DNA from: Numida meleagris
Lineage: Eukaryota; Chordata; Aves; Galliformes; Numididae
Direction of reading: 5' to 3'
Assembly (NCBI RefSeq): GCF_002078875.1
Contig: NC_034409.1
Location: 63,768,655 to 63,832,654 of the forward strand
Length of the DNA stretch: 64,000 bases
Below the pieces are notes generated by a model. The model was not told the DNA's origin, made no database searches, and saw only the letters and a list, made by a program, of their open reading frames with translations. The stretch's first letter is position 1; every line of letters begins with the position of its first letter. Shown piece after piece: positions 13,427 through 25,441 of the stretch. The position numbers and the translations under genes were made by a program.

Positions 13427-14700
13427 CTGCAAGACAAAACAAAGACAAAGCGGGTTAGTATCATGCACCAAAACGTGCTGCTTCCCCTGACCCACGGCCC
13501 TGCGCTCCCTGCCAGTGCTCGCACGGCCTTGCTCTCAGGTGCTCACAGTTCTGCTATGAAAAGTTAATAGCTTCTGCATTTCAAACACGTACACAGAGAG
13601 ATCAAAAGGATAAGAATAAAAGAATTTCTACCCCAAGTCATCCCCTGCATTAATATTGCAGTGGATATTCTTTAGAGAAAACAGTTCTCCAGGGCAAGGT
13701 CCACGTCCTCTCTTACTTATTTCTACAGCAACACAGGTCATAAGCAATGCCTGAGTGGCTTTAAAATAAACTGCACTAAGAAGCTGCTCTGAGCTCCTAT
13801 TCTAAATGAACACTAAGCTAGAAAACTTCAGCTAGTTAAACATATTTATGCTAGTTAACATTCTTATACAGATGTATAAGAAATAAAAGCTTCCATGTAA
13901 AATTATCATCCTATTGCAGCACCATAATATCAATTGGCTTATTTATGTTAATTACTCTCTTACTGAACACGACTGAAGTCAAAGAAGAAATGCAAAAAGG
14001 AAGGTAATACTCTGTAATTAAGGATTTTAATTAAAGAAAACAATCACAATTTATTACAAGCATACACATAAGAATATTCAAGGACTTAGAAAAATCTTTT
14101 TAAGCAGTAGTTGTTTAAAAAAAAATCCTGCTTTAAATCCAGCAATGATACTTTGCTTCTACTAAGAATTATTTTAATGTCCATTCCCCAAAAGATGAAC
14201 TGAACAGTTCATTTACGGAGATTCTGAAATTGAAGATGGCCATTTTAGATCTTTATCTTATGACACCATTCAGTTGCACAACGAGATGGAACAGCTGACA
14301 GTCATCACAAATCACCAGATCTCCAAAGCTTGGCTTTTTTTTCTTGCTATGTGGCTACAGAAAAGCCCACTCACTTCTGAGTACTGACCTGGCACCCAGA
14401 GACACTTGCGAATGGGGCTGAGTATTTGTGAAATTGAAAACAGTAAAAAAAATAAAACCAGCAATAACAACAACAAACAAACAACAAAAAAATCTACAGA
14501 AAGACTATTCTTAGAAGCAACAGTAATAAAACCTCTTTGAAAAAAATCTCTCAAGTGTCACTGACTTTTTATCTCAGATAAAAGACCCGCAGGAAGCAGG
14601 AACTTGTTTTTACTTCACACAGAAATTACTTGCATCGCCTTAGAATTGCTGAACTCTCCTCACCAGCTCCTCGTCAGCTCCCTGCCATTTGAAGTCCCCA

Positions 14701-15288
14701 TGGCTGAACTGAAGGGACCTCAAAGCTCATCCAGTTCCAACCCTCTGCCATGGGCAGAGCTGCCACTCACCACCTCAGGCAGCCCAGGGCCCCATCCAGC
14801 CTGACCTTGAGTACCTCCAGTGATGGGGCACCCACAGCTTCTCTGGGAAGCCTGTGCTAGGGCCTCACTGCCCTCTGAGTAAAGATTTTCTTCCTAACAT
14901 CTAACCTAAATCTCCCCTCTTTTGTTTAAAACCATCCCCCCTTGTCCTATCACTATTAGACCACGTAAAAAATTGGCCTCCCTCCTGTTTATACACTCTG
15001 TTTAAGAACGAGAAGGCCACAATGAGGTCTCCCCAGAGTCTCCTCTTCTCCAGGCTGAACAAGCCCAGCTCCCTCAACCTGTCTTCAAAGGAGAGGTTCT
15101 CCAGCCCTCTGATCATCTTCATGGCCTCCTCTGGACCTGCTCCAACAGCTCCATGTTAAAGCAGGTCCATGTCCTTCTTGTGCTGGAGGTCCCAGGCCTG
15201 GATGCAGTACTGTGGGTAGGCAATTACTTCCCACTTCCTCCTGACCACCTCTCTGTTGATACTGCCCAGGAAAAAGCAGTTGGCTATC
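14701..15288 (-). mobile_element. CR1 LINE 3' fragment, minus orientation
   Basis: On the minus strand the sequence carries the C-terminal end of the CR1 reverse transcriptase frame (about 15122 down to 14940, with [13 protein letters not shown]) and the 3' UTR. It is a 5'-truncated copy in the same orientation as EPS8. The 3' tip is degraded: the ATTCTATG repeats are not visible at 14700. Confidence 0.9.
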
Positions 15289-15604
15289 ATTTTATTTTTC
15301 CAGCACTCTTTGTTAAATAAGCTTTTGTGACAGACTTATAAAAGAATAATTCTTTTGGCATCACCCACTCCAGAGAGCTCCTTTTGCTGCAGACAATTTG
15401 CATTGGTGCAGCTTTTCCAGCTGAGCACCTAACACATTTCACAGCCATTGAGCAGCTCAGCGTTTCTCCCCCAAGGGATGTGCTAAGGAGGCACTGGCGC
15501 AGGAAGTCAGAGTACCAAGGTTAAATGACTTGCCCATCATGTATGGAATCATGAAGCCAAGGCTTGACATCCCAGGTGCCAGTCACACAGATGCCTTCAG
15601 TGAA

Positions 15605-15668
15605 TTATGATTATTATTAGTAGTACTATTCTTCTCATTATTAATATTATTATTACTACTGTAATTAT
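15605..15668. repeat. ATT/ATG-rich trinucleotide microsatellite, degenerate
   Basis: Irregular runs of ATT, AGT and ACT triplets over about 60 bases. Confidence 0.75.
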
Positions 15669-17467
15669 TTAGTCTTTTGAAGACTAAAAGGCATAGTCAG
15701 CACACCTAACAATCCAACCAAAACATCTCAGTTTATTTGCCCCCTCAAAATAATTATTTCAATTTATATGCTAATATATGTAGTATATATTTTCATTAAT
15801 AATCAAAACAGAAAAAACTGCCCCTATTTTTCAACATTATTTTGCACATTTCACATAATCAAAGTGAAGAAAAGACTGTGATTTTTGTTTGTTTTGTTGT
15901 TTTGGTTTGTGGGTTTTGTTGTTGCTATTCTTAATTTACAGGGAGCACAACATAAAAAAAACACCTGCACAGCAATGTAGAACAGCAGTGAAACAATGTT
16001 TGATGAGACTTTTTTGGGAGATGAGTAGAGAGTTGGGTGAGGGAGATGACTACATTTCATGTTACTGTGGTCATTAACCCTACTAAATGCTTTTTTGGAT
16101 TAAAAAAAATATATAGGCAAAAACTAGAGTGTATTTATTCTTGTATATCCTATTAGGATAAGCAGTGTTTTAAGTAATCAAACATGAACCATGCTAGCCT
16201 CCTTTGCTTGGCTAACTTTTTACGTAGTGTGTGCTTTTAAGTGGAAATTTTCATCAAAATAAAGTTTGTTACAGCTTTTTCACAGGTAGTTTTGATAAAT
16301 TTTTGCTAGGGAAGCTTTCTGATCACCAAGAAGACAATAAGAGAGTTGCTCTGCAAGAGAAAGCCATACCACAAAATCTGATAAACGGTACATGATGAAA
16401 TCAGCTTTACCAAGCTAAGACTGAATACATCTCCCATACCTGACAAAAAAATATCCTAACCATTAAAATATTCAAAATTTTTATCATTTTCATAAGGAAA
16501 GTTGTATGAGATAGAAACTGTGTTTCCTTTTTAGTTTCTGCCAGCCCCAGGCCCCATCTCTGTGCAGATGTTCAGGACCAGCCAGCACAGGCCGAAGTGG
16601 CCAGCTCTTCCCCTAAGACAGGGCAAATGCTCATGGCAGTAACTCAACACTAGAAAGCTGAACCCTGTTCAAAACCACAAATGGCAACTATGACAAATAT
16701 TTCTTGAAAGCACGGTAATCAGGTGATCCTTCTGAAATCTTTCCCTTGAATCTTCCTCTTAATATTCATTCTTTGTTACTAGTACAGTTTTATAATGATG
16801 ATCCTGATAAATCTATAATCATAGCATTGAGATGTACTCCGAATATAGTACTGCTGTCAATTGCTCAAGGAAGATATAAAAGTCTACAGATTGAACGTAG
16901 AAAATTCTTAGCTATGCTTCCATTTCACCATTGTTAACAGGGGAACTTGGACTACCAAATCTTTGAATTAAACTAAAGCTATTTTAATATATTACAATTT
17001 TAAATTTAAGCTCATTTTCCCCCAAAACAAAAGACTTCCAAAACTAAATCATCAATGTGTTTAAAGTGGCCATAGTTTTTGTGGTTTGCATTCTCGTGCA
17101 TGGCTGCACATTTGACAACACACGCATTCAAATTCTTCTTAAAATATACACAGCCAAAATCAGTGGGACCTGAAAGCACAGGACAAGAATCAAAACAAAC
17201 CTTAGGGGCTTGAATTGTCCTCCCAGCTGATGTGGGAAAATGCAACAAGTGTAAGGAGGGCAGTAGGCAAAATCCTTCTATTTTTCCTATTCATACTTTG
17301 GTGGCTGAACAGATACTTGGTTTCATATAGTTTTGCTGTAAGTACACTGAGCTTGCACTGATGTAGCAGAGAGTGATCACTCCAACATCACCCCAGAAGA
17401 TTTCTTCTATGAAAAAGTAGTTGATTATGCTTTTCTATAATTAACAAAACTCTGTCAGTCAACCTAC

Positions 17468-17651
17468 CTCAGTTGATAATCTTTTTATTTCTTGCTTCCG
17501 CTGTTGTTCTGCAAAGTTTGCCACAGATTCAGCCAAATTATTGAGTTCTTGCTCATTTGGAGCTCCCATGAAGTTCAGCAAAGGAGGTTCCCAGCCGTTT
17601 CGGAAACGGGGAACATAAGGTGGAATGAACTGGTCTTTGGGCCAGTCCGCT
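17468..17651 (-). CDS. EPS8: EPS8 coding exon 13
   Basis: Residues 417-478, the longest coding exon here (184 bases). It contains QFIPPYVPRFRNGWEPPLL, a signature stretch of the EPS8 family, then a helical, Gln/Glu-rich tail ending QEIKRLSTE. Acceptor catgcag, donor GTAGGT. Confidence 0.96.
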
Positions 17652-18084
17652 CTGCATGAGAAGTAAATTAGAGATCTTTATCAAGCACCATACAACCATT
17701 ACTTTTATAGGTTTCCTAAAAAATGAAATACATTTTAATATCATAGTAAAGAAGAGAGGCTGAGACTACTGTGCAGACACAATTGTGTTAGACCACAGAA
17801 ATCTTTCAGAAAACATTTATTGTCCATAACTACTTTTCTGCAAGGCATAGCAGGGAGCAAACTGTTCCTGCCATAATGACTTGTCAGTGCTAAAACACAA
17901 CAAATTCCTGGCTTGTAGCAAAGGGTGAGTAATATAAGAATCAATCACAAGCACATCTAAGACTTGTTATAACTGTTATATGGGAGAAAAGTGCTGTGCT
18001 GCAATATTTTGTTTGTATTAAGGCACCAAACAAAAGACTTCAAAGAAATTGCCTACTTTATATGAAATACTGAAAGTAGATATG

Positions 18085-18630
18085 TAGGTCACTCTGAAAG
18101 TAACGCCTCTTATTTATTTCCATGGAAACTACAGCAGATAGAAAGAGTACAATAACACTGATTGATAGAACAAATTCTCAGCTACAAAACAATATTTTTC
18201 AAGATAGTCACCACCATTAGATACACATTTTCACCAGCGATGAACAACAGCTGGCATGCCGTGCTCAAAAAAATCTACACCAACGGAGGTGACTCATGCT
18301 CGCTGTCACCACTGCTGAAACACACCACCCACCACGTCACTGCTCTTGTCCACTCTTTAGTCTTCAGAAACATTGAGTAAGTGTCACTGAATGCCAATGG
18401 GAACAATCTTTTCCACGTGGAGGATTTCAGTGACACTTCTGATTCATACGCACTTCCATGTCAAATGCCATTTTGTCAGACTGCTCCTCTGCTCCCATCT
18501 GTCACACAGCAACAAAATGTAATGGAATACTGGTGAGAAGGTTCAACCTCTACTGCCACACCACCAACATCACCTCTGATGTCGTGGGCCAATATAATAA
18601 AACAGGAGGCATTACTTTTGGATCAGCCTT
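18085..18630 (-). mobile_element. Galluhop (Tc1/mariner) internally deleted copy
   Basis: The two ends are imperfect inverted repeats: the left end reads GGTCACTCTGAAAGTAACGC, and the reverse complement of the right end reads AAGGCTGATCCAAAAGTAAT, both continuing into a GCCTC block. The left end sits on a TA dinucleotide (18085-18086), the mariner target; the right-hand TA is lost. On the minus strand, from about 18473, a transposase N-terminus can be read (MAFDMEVRMNQKC), and near 18270-18220 a C-terminal stretch with HGMPAVVHRW. The catalytic centre between them is missing. At about 545 bases it is less than half of a full mariner of roughly 1.3 kb. It can only have been moved by a transposase supplied in trans. 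Confidence 0.88.
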
Positions 18631-20120
18631 CGCATGAAGCAAAGAAGCTTAGGGGGTTGACCTACACCTTAAGGAACAAGTTAGGCAATTGATAGCTTAT
18701 AGTGTAATATGAAGAACTCTGCATTCTCCAGGGCACAAGAATTATCACCACATTTGCTGTTAAATAGTCAAGCTTAATCTTAGAATAGTTTCTTATTTTT
18801 AGTGCTTAATTCCCATTCTTTATTGTAATAGACAATACCTAAATTAATGCTTTCATGCTCTGCCTTTGCACCATGCATGACATACCCTCCTGCAAAATAA
18901 ATTACTGTATCTTCACAGTGTAACAGGAAATGGGAACATACATTGCATTGTCTTAGTCTCACTGTTGACACTGCTCTAAATTAAGGGGCGCATGCTGCCA
19001 GTTACACAAGTTGTAGGACCAGCCAGCAATTATTAGCCCATTGGCAGGCTTGAGCTAGGTCAGTAACCCTCATGTTTCAACACTCACATATCTTACTAAA
19101 CTGCTGCACAATGTACCTCTGCATACTGAGATCAGACAGGCTTTAATTTCTAATCTTCACAAGTCAACCAGCAGTATTCTAAGTGCTTCATTCTCCTCCA
19201 TGCAGCATGAGCTACTTCTCCTTCAATTACACTTTTTTTCAGGATGGAATAAATGAATTACTAAGGTATTTCCTAAGATGAGAAGCCTGCAGTTTTACAC
19301 AATAATCCATTTTCCCTGCAAGAGGCTCCAATGCTATGCAGATTTCCACAGCCAGCCTACCACAAGCTGCTGTGAAGCCAGCAAGCTCTGAGTAGGTAAA
19401 GGTAAGCAGATGATGTTTTGCTGATATCAACTCTCTGGCAACCAGAAGGAGCTCTAACTGCTGTTTCTAGCCCATTTTGTAGTAGTGGCTGAACAGCAGG
19501 CCCAAAGGACGAATTTGAACACTCTGGTCCAGCAGCAGAACGAGATCAAGAAAGGCAAACACATGTACATCACACCTCCTGCTATGAGGATGCTTGTCAC
19601 TTCATGTCCTACAGCTTTCCATGTAGGCTTTCTAACACTCAGTTGACTGTTATCACTTCTTAATCACTTAAAAAAATATATTTCAATTGATTAATTAATT
19701 CATAAAGTAAGAAATCCACTTGGTAGATGTTTATTGCTGAACTTGTAATCTAAAAGAAAGATGAGTAAACGCAAAATACATGGTGCCTTTCCAGTCCAAG
19801 TGCTTGGATGCTTAATCATTGTTAATTACAGAGTTAAAACACATTTTCTTAATCTTTTTTTGCATATTTTACTTAGCTAGGTAATTTCAAACCACATACC
19901 TCAAAAATAACAAATAAATAAACTAAATTTTAGTGAAATCTAATTGCAATAGCAAATCAATTAAATGGGACATGTATGGTATGCAGACGTAACACAAATC
20001 AGCCCATAAACATTCTCAAAAAGTTTAAGCACTTTCCTCATAGTATTATGATGCTTTCAAAGAAGCATTGAAATTGAAAATAGGAATCTGTATCCTCTTT
20101 TCCATATTTTTTCATTTTTT

Positions 20121-20173
20121 ATTGTGACTTCATCATTTTATATTGTGACGTCATCATTTTTTATTGTGACTTC
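20121..20173. repeat. 21-bp tandem repeat, about 2.5 copies
   Basis: ATTGTGAC recurs at 20121, 20142 and 20163, exactly 21 bases apart, within units of the form ATTGTGACTTCATCATTTT. The middle copy differs by one base, making a palindromic TGACGTCA. Confidence 0.85.
20146..20153. promoter_or_regulatory. Perfect CRE palindrome TGACGTCA
   Basis: The 8-base consensus site for CREB/ATF factors, in the middle unit of the 21-bp tandem repeat. It is intronic, about 520 bases upstream of coding exon 12 in the + direction. Function is inference; CpG-containing CREs are uncommon by chance in AT-rich sequence. Confidence 0.4.
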
Positions 20174-20520
20174 TGCAAACTGATTTTTTAACCAATTTCA
20201 GATTGGTTGGGTTGTAAAAATAAGGCTGGAAAACTGGAAGCATGCAACGGACAGTTCAGAAAAAATGATGGTATAAGTTTACACAATTAAGTTTCTACTC
20301 CTTGATTCTCTGGAGGAAAATAAAATATACTGTCTGTATTTGCTCCCTCCATGCCTAAAATCAAGCCATTCCCAAATCCCAGCAAGGCTAAAGGGCTCCT
20401 TTCCAAAGAGTTTAAGGAACAGCTGTGATGAATAGTCCAAAGCCTATCAAACTACTATCCAGTTTGTTGGGTGTGGATCATCTGCTTAAGATGTGTCAAT
20501 AAACATGAGCTTTTCCTCAC

Positions 20521-20669
20521 CTGGCTTTGGTCCACGTGTCACCCAATGACATCCATAACTGCCCTTCCTCGCTGGTGACAGTATACTGTAGGAAGTCTAT
20601 GGTATCTTTTGTTAGGAGGGGACTTAGTACTGTACTGGCAAGCTCTGGACCTCCTGTTGTCTGCACCAC
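20521..20669 (-). CDS. EPS8: EPS8 coding exon 12
   Basis: Residues 368-417, starting VVQTTGGPELASTVLSPLLT and ending LWMSLGDTWTKA plus two bases of Arg417. This is a well-conserved helical part of the EPS8 middle region with no catalytic role known. Acceptor gatttag, donor GTGAGG. Confidence 0.96.
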
Positions 20670-21261
20670 CTAAATCAAAATATTAAAATAATACAAAGAA
20701 TACACACATAGTAAGAAAAGAAGTTACAATGAATATATTACCTATATTAATGCTAGGAAACATTTACTACTCAGTAAATAAACAAATTCTGAGAAGTTAA
20801 CTTGTCCTTATGTCCTACAGATGGATGAAGTAAAACCATTTATTGCAGAAGAACTGCTGCTCTGGTCACCTTCATATTTAAACCCACTTTTGTCAATGTT
20901 GTTTTAATGTACTGATCAAAATGACACATACTTCAATTGAACTTGCACACTATGCTTCCAACTCTCCTCCTGCATTATATAAATTCTTTTTTTGGTTTGT
21001 TTATCAAAATTATAATGGCTAACAGCAACACAAACAAAGATAAAGATGTTTTAAACATATAAATATATATATATATGATAAATGGTAACATGCAAAAAAG
21101 GATAAAACTTGTTTTCCAAAGAGATCTTCATCCTCAGATACACATTTCTCCATAGTAACTTTCCAGGGACACATTTTAATCTCATTATTCTTGGAAAGGT
21201 TTTAGAGCATACAAGCATAAGAGTTCTGAAGGAAAATACCTAAAAAATTATAAAAGCTTAC
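20670..21261 (-). other. EPS8: EPS8 intron between coding exons 11 and 12
   Basis: 592 bases, GT-AG, with a short (AT)n run at about 21061-21076. Nothing else is seen. Confidence 0.85.
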
Positions 21262-21336
21262 CATATGTAGTGGGGTAAAGAGAAAATGAACCAGTTCAGT
21301 TGCACTAGGATTCTGGATATGGAACTTTAATTTGGC
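21262..21336 (-). CDS. EPS8: EPS8 coding exon 11
   Basis: Exactly 25 codons (residues 343-367): [20 protein letters not shown] then TPLHM. Both boundaries are phase 0, so skipping would not shift the frame. It aligns with the human segment ending FTPLNM. Acceptor cccttag, donor GTAAGC. Confidence 0.95.
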
Positions 21337-22003
21337 CTAAGGGAAAGGCAAAAAGACACATTTTTAAGATACAGTTAATTTTTATGACAATAAATACTTC
21401 AGGTAAAAATGTCTGTCCCAACTGAGAGCACAGGTCCATCTAACTTGAATGTTTTGTCTCCAACATCAGCTAAGAGGAAGTGTTGAGGGAAGTATGAGGA
21501 GGAACAAGGCAAACATAAATTATCTGGGAAAAATTCTTACATATCCACCAGCGATTTTCCCAGGGACTTCTTCAACTAAAAGTGCAGAAGGCTAGTGTTT
21601 TGTATTAATAGCCACTGATGGATTCTTCAATAAATTCATACAATTGGTTTCGAATCCATGTAAATCTTAGCATGTGTTGTACAAATAAGAAGTACAACAA
21701 TTGAACTGTATGTTTCGTAAAGAAGCATCTCCTTTGGAAATATGCCACCTCTTGGTTTCATTAATACCCTGTAGTTCTTTTCCAAAAGAAAACTGAGCTT
21801 ATTCTTCCCTCACTTTCTCCAGGGATGCTCATAACCATTCACAGATTTATCACATTCTCCCTTTTTTTGGTCTTTCTCCAAATGGAAGAAAAGTCTATAA
21901 TCATTTCTTAGAGCATTCTTGTTCTCCCTCCACCTTCTTCAATTTCACTGTACAGGGAACAAGATAAAGCCAGTGAACTTAATGGTACATTGATGCTCTT
22001 TAT

Positions 22004-22040
22004 TTTGTTCTTTTTTTTCTTTTTTTTTTTTTTTCTTTTC
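22004..22040. repeat. T-rich tract with scattered C
   Basis: Mainly runs of T interrupted by single C, just to the left of the CR1 endonuclease fragment. Confidence 0.8.
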
Positions 22041-22061
22041 TTCCTACTGTCCTTAACATTC

Positions 22062-22528
22062 CCTTTTTAGAAAGGATAGGCAGCGTAGGAGGGATGGGAG
22101 AGTTGCCCTCTATGCTAAGAGGTGCATAGATTGCAAAGTGCTGTCTCCAGAAAGCAGCCATTGTAAGTTTGAGAGCTTGCGGGTTAAAATTAGGGACCAG
22201 ACCAATAAAGGACATCTGGTGGCTGGGATCTACTACAGGCAGCCTGATAAGAGGAGCCTGCTGATGAGGCCTTCTTGCTTCAGCTGCAAGAAGCATCATG
22301 CTTGCAAGCTCTCATCCTGATGGGAGATTCCAACCACCCAGATATCTGCTGGGAAAGCAACTAGGTAGACTGCAAGCAATTCAGGAGACTCCTGGAGTCC
22401 ACTGAGGATAACTTCCTGGTCCAGGTATTAGACAAACCAACATGAGATAAAGCATTACTGGATGTGGTGTTCAACAGTGCACAGGAGATCATTAAAGAGG
22501 TTAAGACTGGAGGCAGACTGGAGCCATA
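22062..22528 (+). mobile_element. CR1 LINE internal fragment (endonuclease region only)
   Basis: It corresponds to about 450-905 of the long CR1 copy at the left of the window: matching blocks include the ladder GGATAGGCAG, ATCTGCTGGGA and CTTCCTGGTCCAGGTATTAG. It stops before the reverse transcriptase and lacks the CR1 3' end. Its frame is broken by stops and indels. Confidence 0.88.
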
Positions 22529-23786
22529 AACAATGATTTTCATGTCCACTATCAAGCTTTTCCAAGTAAAATATGCGTTAAAAAAAAAGGTATATATTTT
22601 CTCTGCTACAGCTTCGTGGAGGATTCCTTTTATTTAGTGATCACAGGCTCCAGAAATAAGAAGCATGCCAGAAAGTATTTTAAAAAGTTATAGTAGCTTT
22701 TATTGCATCTTGCTGGCTGTTCCTCAACCTCCTTTTAGCTAGCCTCATTCCATTTTTGCATCTAGCCTTCTAGACTGCACCTCCAAATATAGACAAAAAG
22801 AGGATGTATTTTTACTGCTAATAACTTCCTATACATTATTCTTCCCACATAACAACTTTCTTTTGGTCCTTCTATAGTTTTCTTTTTGACAGATGGTAGG
22901 CATTTTCTAGGAGCTTCCAGCATAGCGTTTTAAAATAGTTTCCATTCTACTGGCAAAGATTTTATTCTTCCAGGTATTCCTTTTATTTTTAAACTAGTTT
23001 CTTCCTTATACAGCTCTCCATATCTGACATAAAGCCCTAGGAAGTGAAATTTCAAGTTTTTGTGGCTTCTTCAATAACACTGAAGCAATGCATTGGTATG
23101 GCATTATGAATAGCATTAGAAAGCAGACCCTAGATCTTTCTCAGCACCAAAACAAGAACTATTTCTACTCCTACATGGAAGATATAGATACACAAGTGTT
23201 AATAGATAGAAAATAATTTAAATGCAGAATGCAGTATGAAGTAAGAATGGAAAAACCAAACCAGATTACATTTCTAGGTCTGTTCCTTTTTAAAGAGCAG
23301 TGCAGACTAAGACCCAGGCTCATAATTTCCCATATGGTGTGATCATCTCTGCATGGCTTACAGCAACAGGGATTTAAAGTCCACTAGGTTTCTCTATACA
23401 GACAAGGCACCAGGAAAATGAGACAGAAGACAGAACACTTGGCTACTGCTTTTCCAAAGAAGAGTTGGCCTTTGCAGCTCCCTTAAGGAGTCAACAATAA
23501 AGCAGCCACAGTCTCTTGAACTGCAGGAAATCTCCAAGAAAACCCAACTTAAAAATAACTAAAAAGAAATCTACTGTGGTACTTATTCTTCCTTCTCTTC
23601 AGCTTTCACCAGAATTTTAGTCCTTCACTTCATACTAGTGGAATATGACCCTAGGAAAACCACTGCAGTGCCCAAATGAATTTTAGCAACAGGGAAAACA
23701 AATATCACGTTCTGTGTAACATTAGCTATCCGAGGTAAGAACAGAGAACATACCTTTCAACACCATATCTACTTGCAGTTACTTAC

Positions 23787-23875
23787 CAGAAGATTGAAGC
23801 CATGCTTGAACTTCTGGAAGCAGTCAACAAACTCATCTGGAGGTGGTGGTTTTGAACGGAGAGTAAGAACTCCCT
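23787..23875 (-). CDS. EPS8: EPS8 coding exon 10
   Basis: Residues 313-342 ([20 protein letters not shown] then [10 protein letters not shown]). The KPPPPDEF segment is a conserved feature of vertebrate EPS8, and the part after it begins a folded helical region. Acceptor tatcag, donor GTAAGT, two leading bases completing Glu313. Confidence 0.95.
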
Positions 23876-24238
23876 CTGATAAATAAATTGAGATTTTTTT
23901 ATATCCATTCATATTTTACATCATTTCTAAAAATGTTATGGATATAATGAACATATAAAACATACTTAATAAATTTACCTACCTACAAAATGCTGTAAAT
24001 ATAGAACAACTACAGTGAGCATATTCTACAGTCACATCTCTAATCAGTCACTCCCCACTGATTTCAAACAAGTTTTTAATTAATTTCTAAGAATATACTG
24101 TGCGGATATCTCTTTTTGTGCTTGAAGTGATGAACTCTTACTACTTTCATGAAAAAAAAAACAACACAGAAGTCCACATATGCTAACTACTTCAATGATC
24201 ATTAGAGAAACAGAATTGTGTACAGTAAGAATTCCTAC
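23876..24238 (-). other. EPS8: EPS8 intron between coding exons 9 and 10
   Basis: 363 bases, GT-AG. No recognisable feature. Confidence 0.85.
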
Positions 24239-24365
24239 CTCCAGGTCCTTTCTTTTTACTTTTCTTAGTTTTCTTCCTCTTTGAAAGTTCAGCAAATGCT
24301 TCAGCAGCTTTTTGAAGTTTGGTAACAAAATATTCAATGTCATCCAAAATATGGTTCAGAATTTG
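24239..24365 (-). CDS. EPS8: EPS8 coding exon 9 (lysine-rich helix)
   Basis: Residues 271-313: a helix-forming segment ([27 protein letters not shown]) followed by a strongly basic run at 299-309 ([11 protein letters not shown]). The basic run could act in membrane or actin contact or nuclear targeting; that is inference. Acceptor cccatag, donor GTAGGA. Confidence 0.95.
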
Positions 24366-25367
24366 CTATGGGAGAAAAGAAGAATAACAGTTTCAGTACT
24401 GAAACTGTACTGAAATACTCAAGAATTCAAAAGGACTACACCCTCAGACACCAAAAGCTCCATCTGTATAAAGTTCACGCTAGAACACTGCATATTTAGA
24501 TATTCTTTACATAACTGTCAAGTACTGTGGAGCTTAAACTATACTCAATACTCTGGGCAAGAAGAGGTTTTTAAAATACAAGCATCAAGATTACTAAGTT
24601 CAATTACACAGTTCATTCACACACTAAATTTTCTCTCACAGCACATGAAAAAAATTTTAATTATTTGTGTAGGACAGCATTTTCCCAAACCGTATAACTT
24701 CATAATCTCCTTTAGTGCAAAGTATTAAGCTATTTGTTGAATATCTGAATGTTATTTCATAGAAGTGCTCTTTGAAGAATTATTTTCAAAGAGCGAGTGC
24801 AGAAAAAAGAAGGAGCCCCGGGGGAAGCACATACACAGCAAATTCAGCAAGCCCCAACATGCTTCCCTCAAGACCCCCTGATGCTGAAAAGCAGAAAGTT
24901 ATAACTAGCAAACAAAGAAATATTTGGTATTGTATACACCATAGGACCTGTCCTAGATTTTTTGCTATTTGGCTAGAAATGGTTAGCTTATGCATCTGCA
25001 TAGTACATCTGTCTTTAGAAATATCCATAGGCTTCTGTTCGGATATTGCACATATTTACATCCCACTAAATTGAGGGAAATTAAGTTTACTCTTATATAC
25101 TCTCTGAAATTTAGTCTTCACAAAATTAATGGTTATGTTTCTATCTCTTCACAGCAGAAAATTTAACATCCTTTTTTCTTCCTTCAGGCAAAAAATAGTA
25201 ATAAAAATTAACTACTTTATGTTCATTTAGAGGTCTACCACACAAATGTGGATATCCAGAATGCTTTCCTCCAGAACTGAATTTCCCATGTGGAAAAAGA
25301 CTTCCCAAGTAGTAGAGCCACACAGTTTCTCAGATATTAAGCAGTATCTTTTGTAGTTCTCACTTAC
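24366..25367 (-). other. EPS8: EPS8 intron between coding exons 8 and 9
   Basis: 1002 bases, GT-AG. No mobile element or extra exon seen. Confidence 0.85.
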
Positions 25368-25441
25368 AACATCTCTGTCAATCCTGGCTGCTATCATTTC
25401 TGCTGTTTCCTCATGGTCAGGGTATTGTCTATGTTTTTCAT
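25368..25441 (-). CDS. EPS8: EPS8 coding exon 8
   Basis: Residues 246-270, containing HRQYPDHEETAEMIAARIDRDV. The human counterpart has KPRQYHEQEETPEMMAARIDRDV, so the acidic and RIDRDV parts are held while the first residues drift. Acceptor tccacag, donor GTAAGT; 74 bases, ending in phase 0. Confidence 0.94.

Larger units (their letters stand above)
13427..17467 (-). other. EPS8: EPS8 intron between coding exons 13 and 14
   Basis: 4041 bases, GT-AG. It contains an inverted CR1 tail (14701-15288) and an ATT-rich stretch (about 15605-15668). Otherwise AT-rich with no recognised feature. Confidence 0.8.
17652..20520 (-). other. EPS8: EPS8 intron between coding exons 12 and 13
   Basis: 2869 bases, GT-AG. 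It contains the Galluhop remnant (18085-18630) and a 21-bp tandem repeat with a CRE palindrome (20121-20173). Confidence 0.8.
21337..23786 (-). other. EPS8: EPS8 intron between coding exons 10 and 11
   Basis: 2450 bases, GT-AG. It contains a T-rich tract (22004-22040) followed by an internal CR1 fragment (22062-22528). The rest has no recognised feature. Confidence 0.8.
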
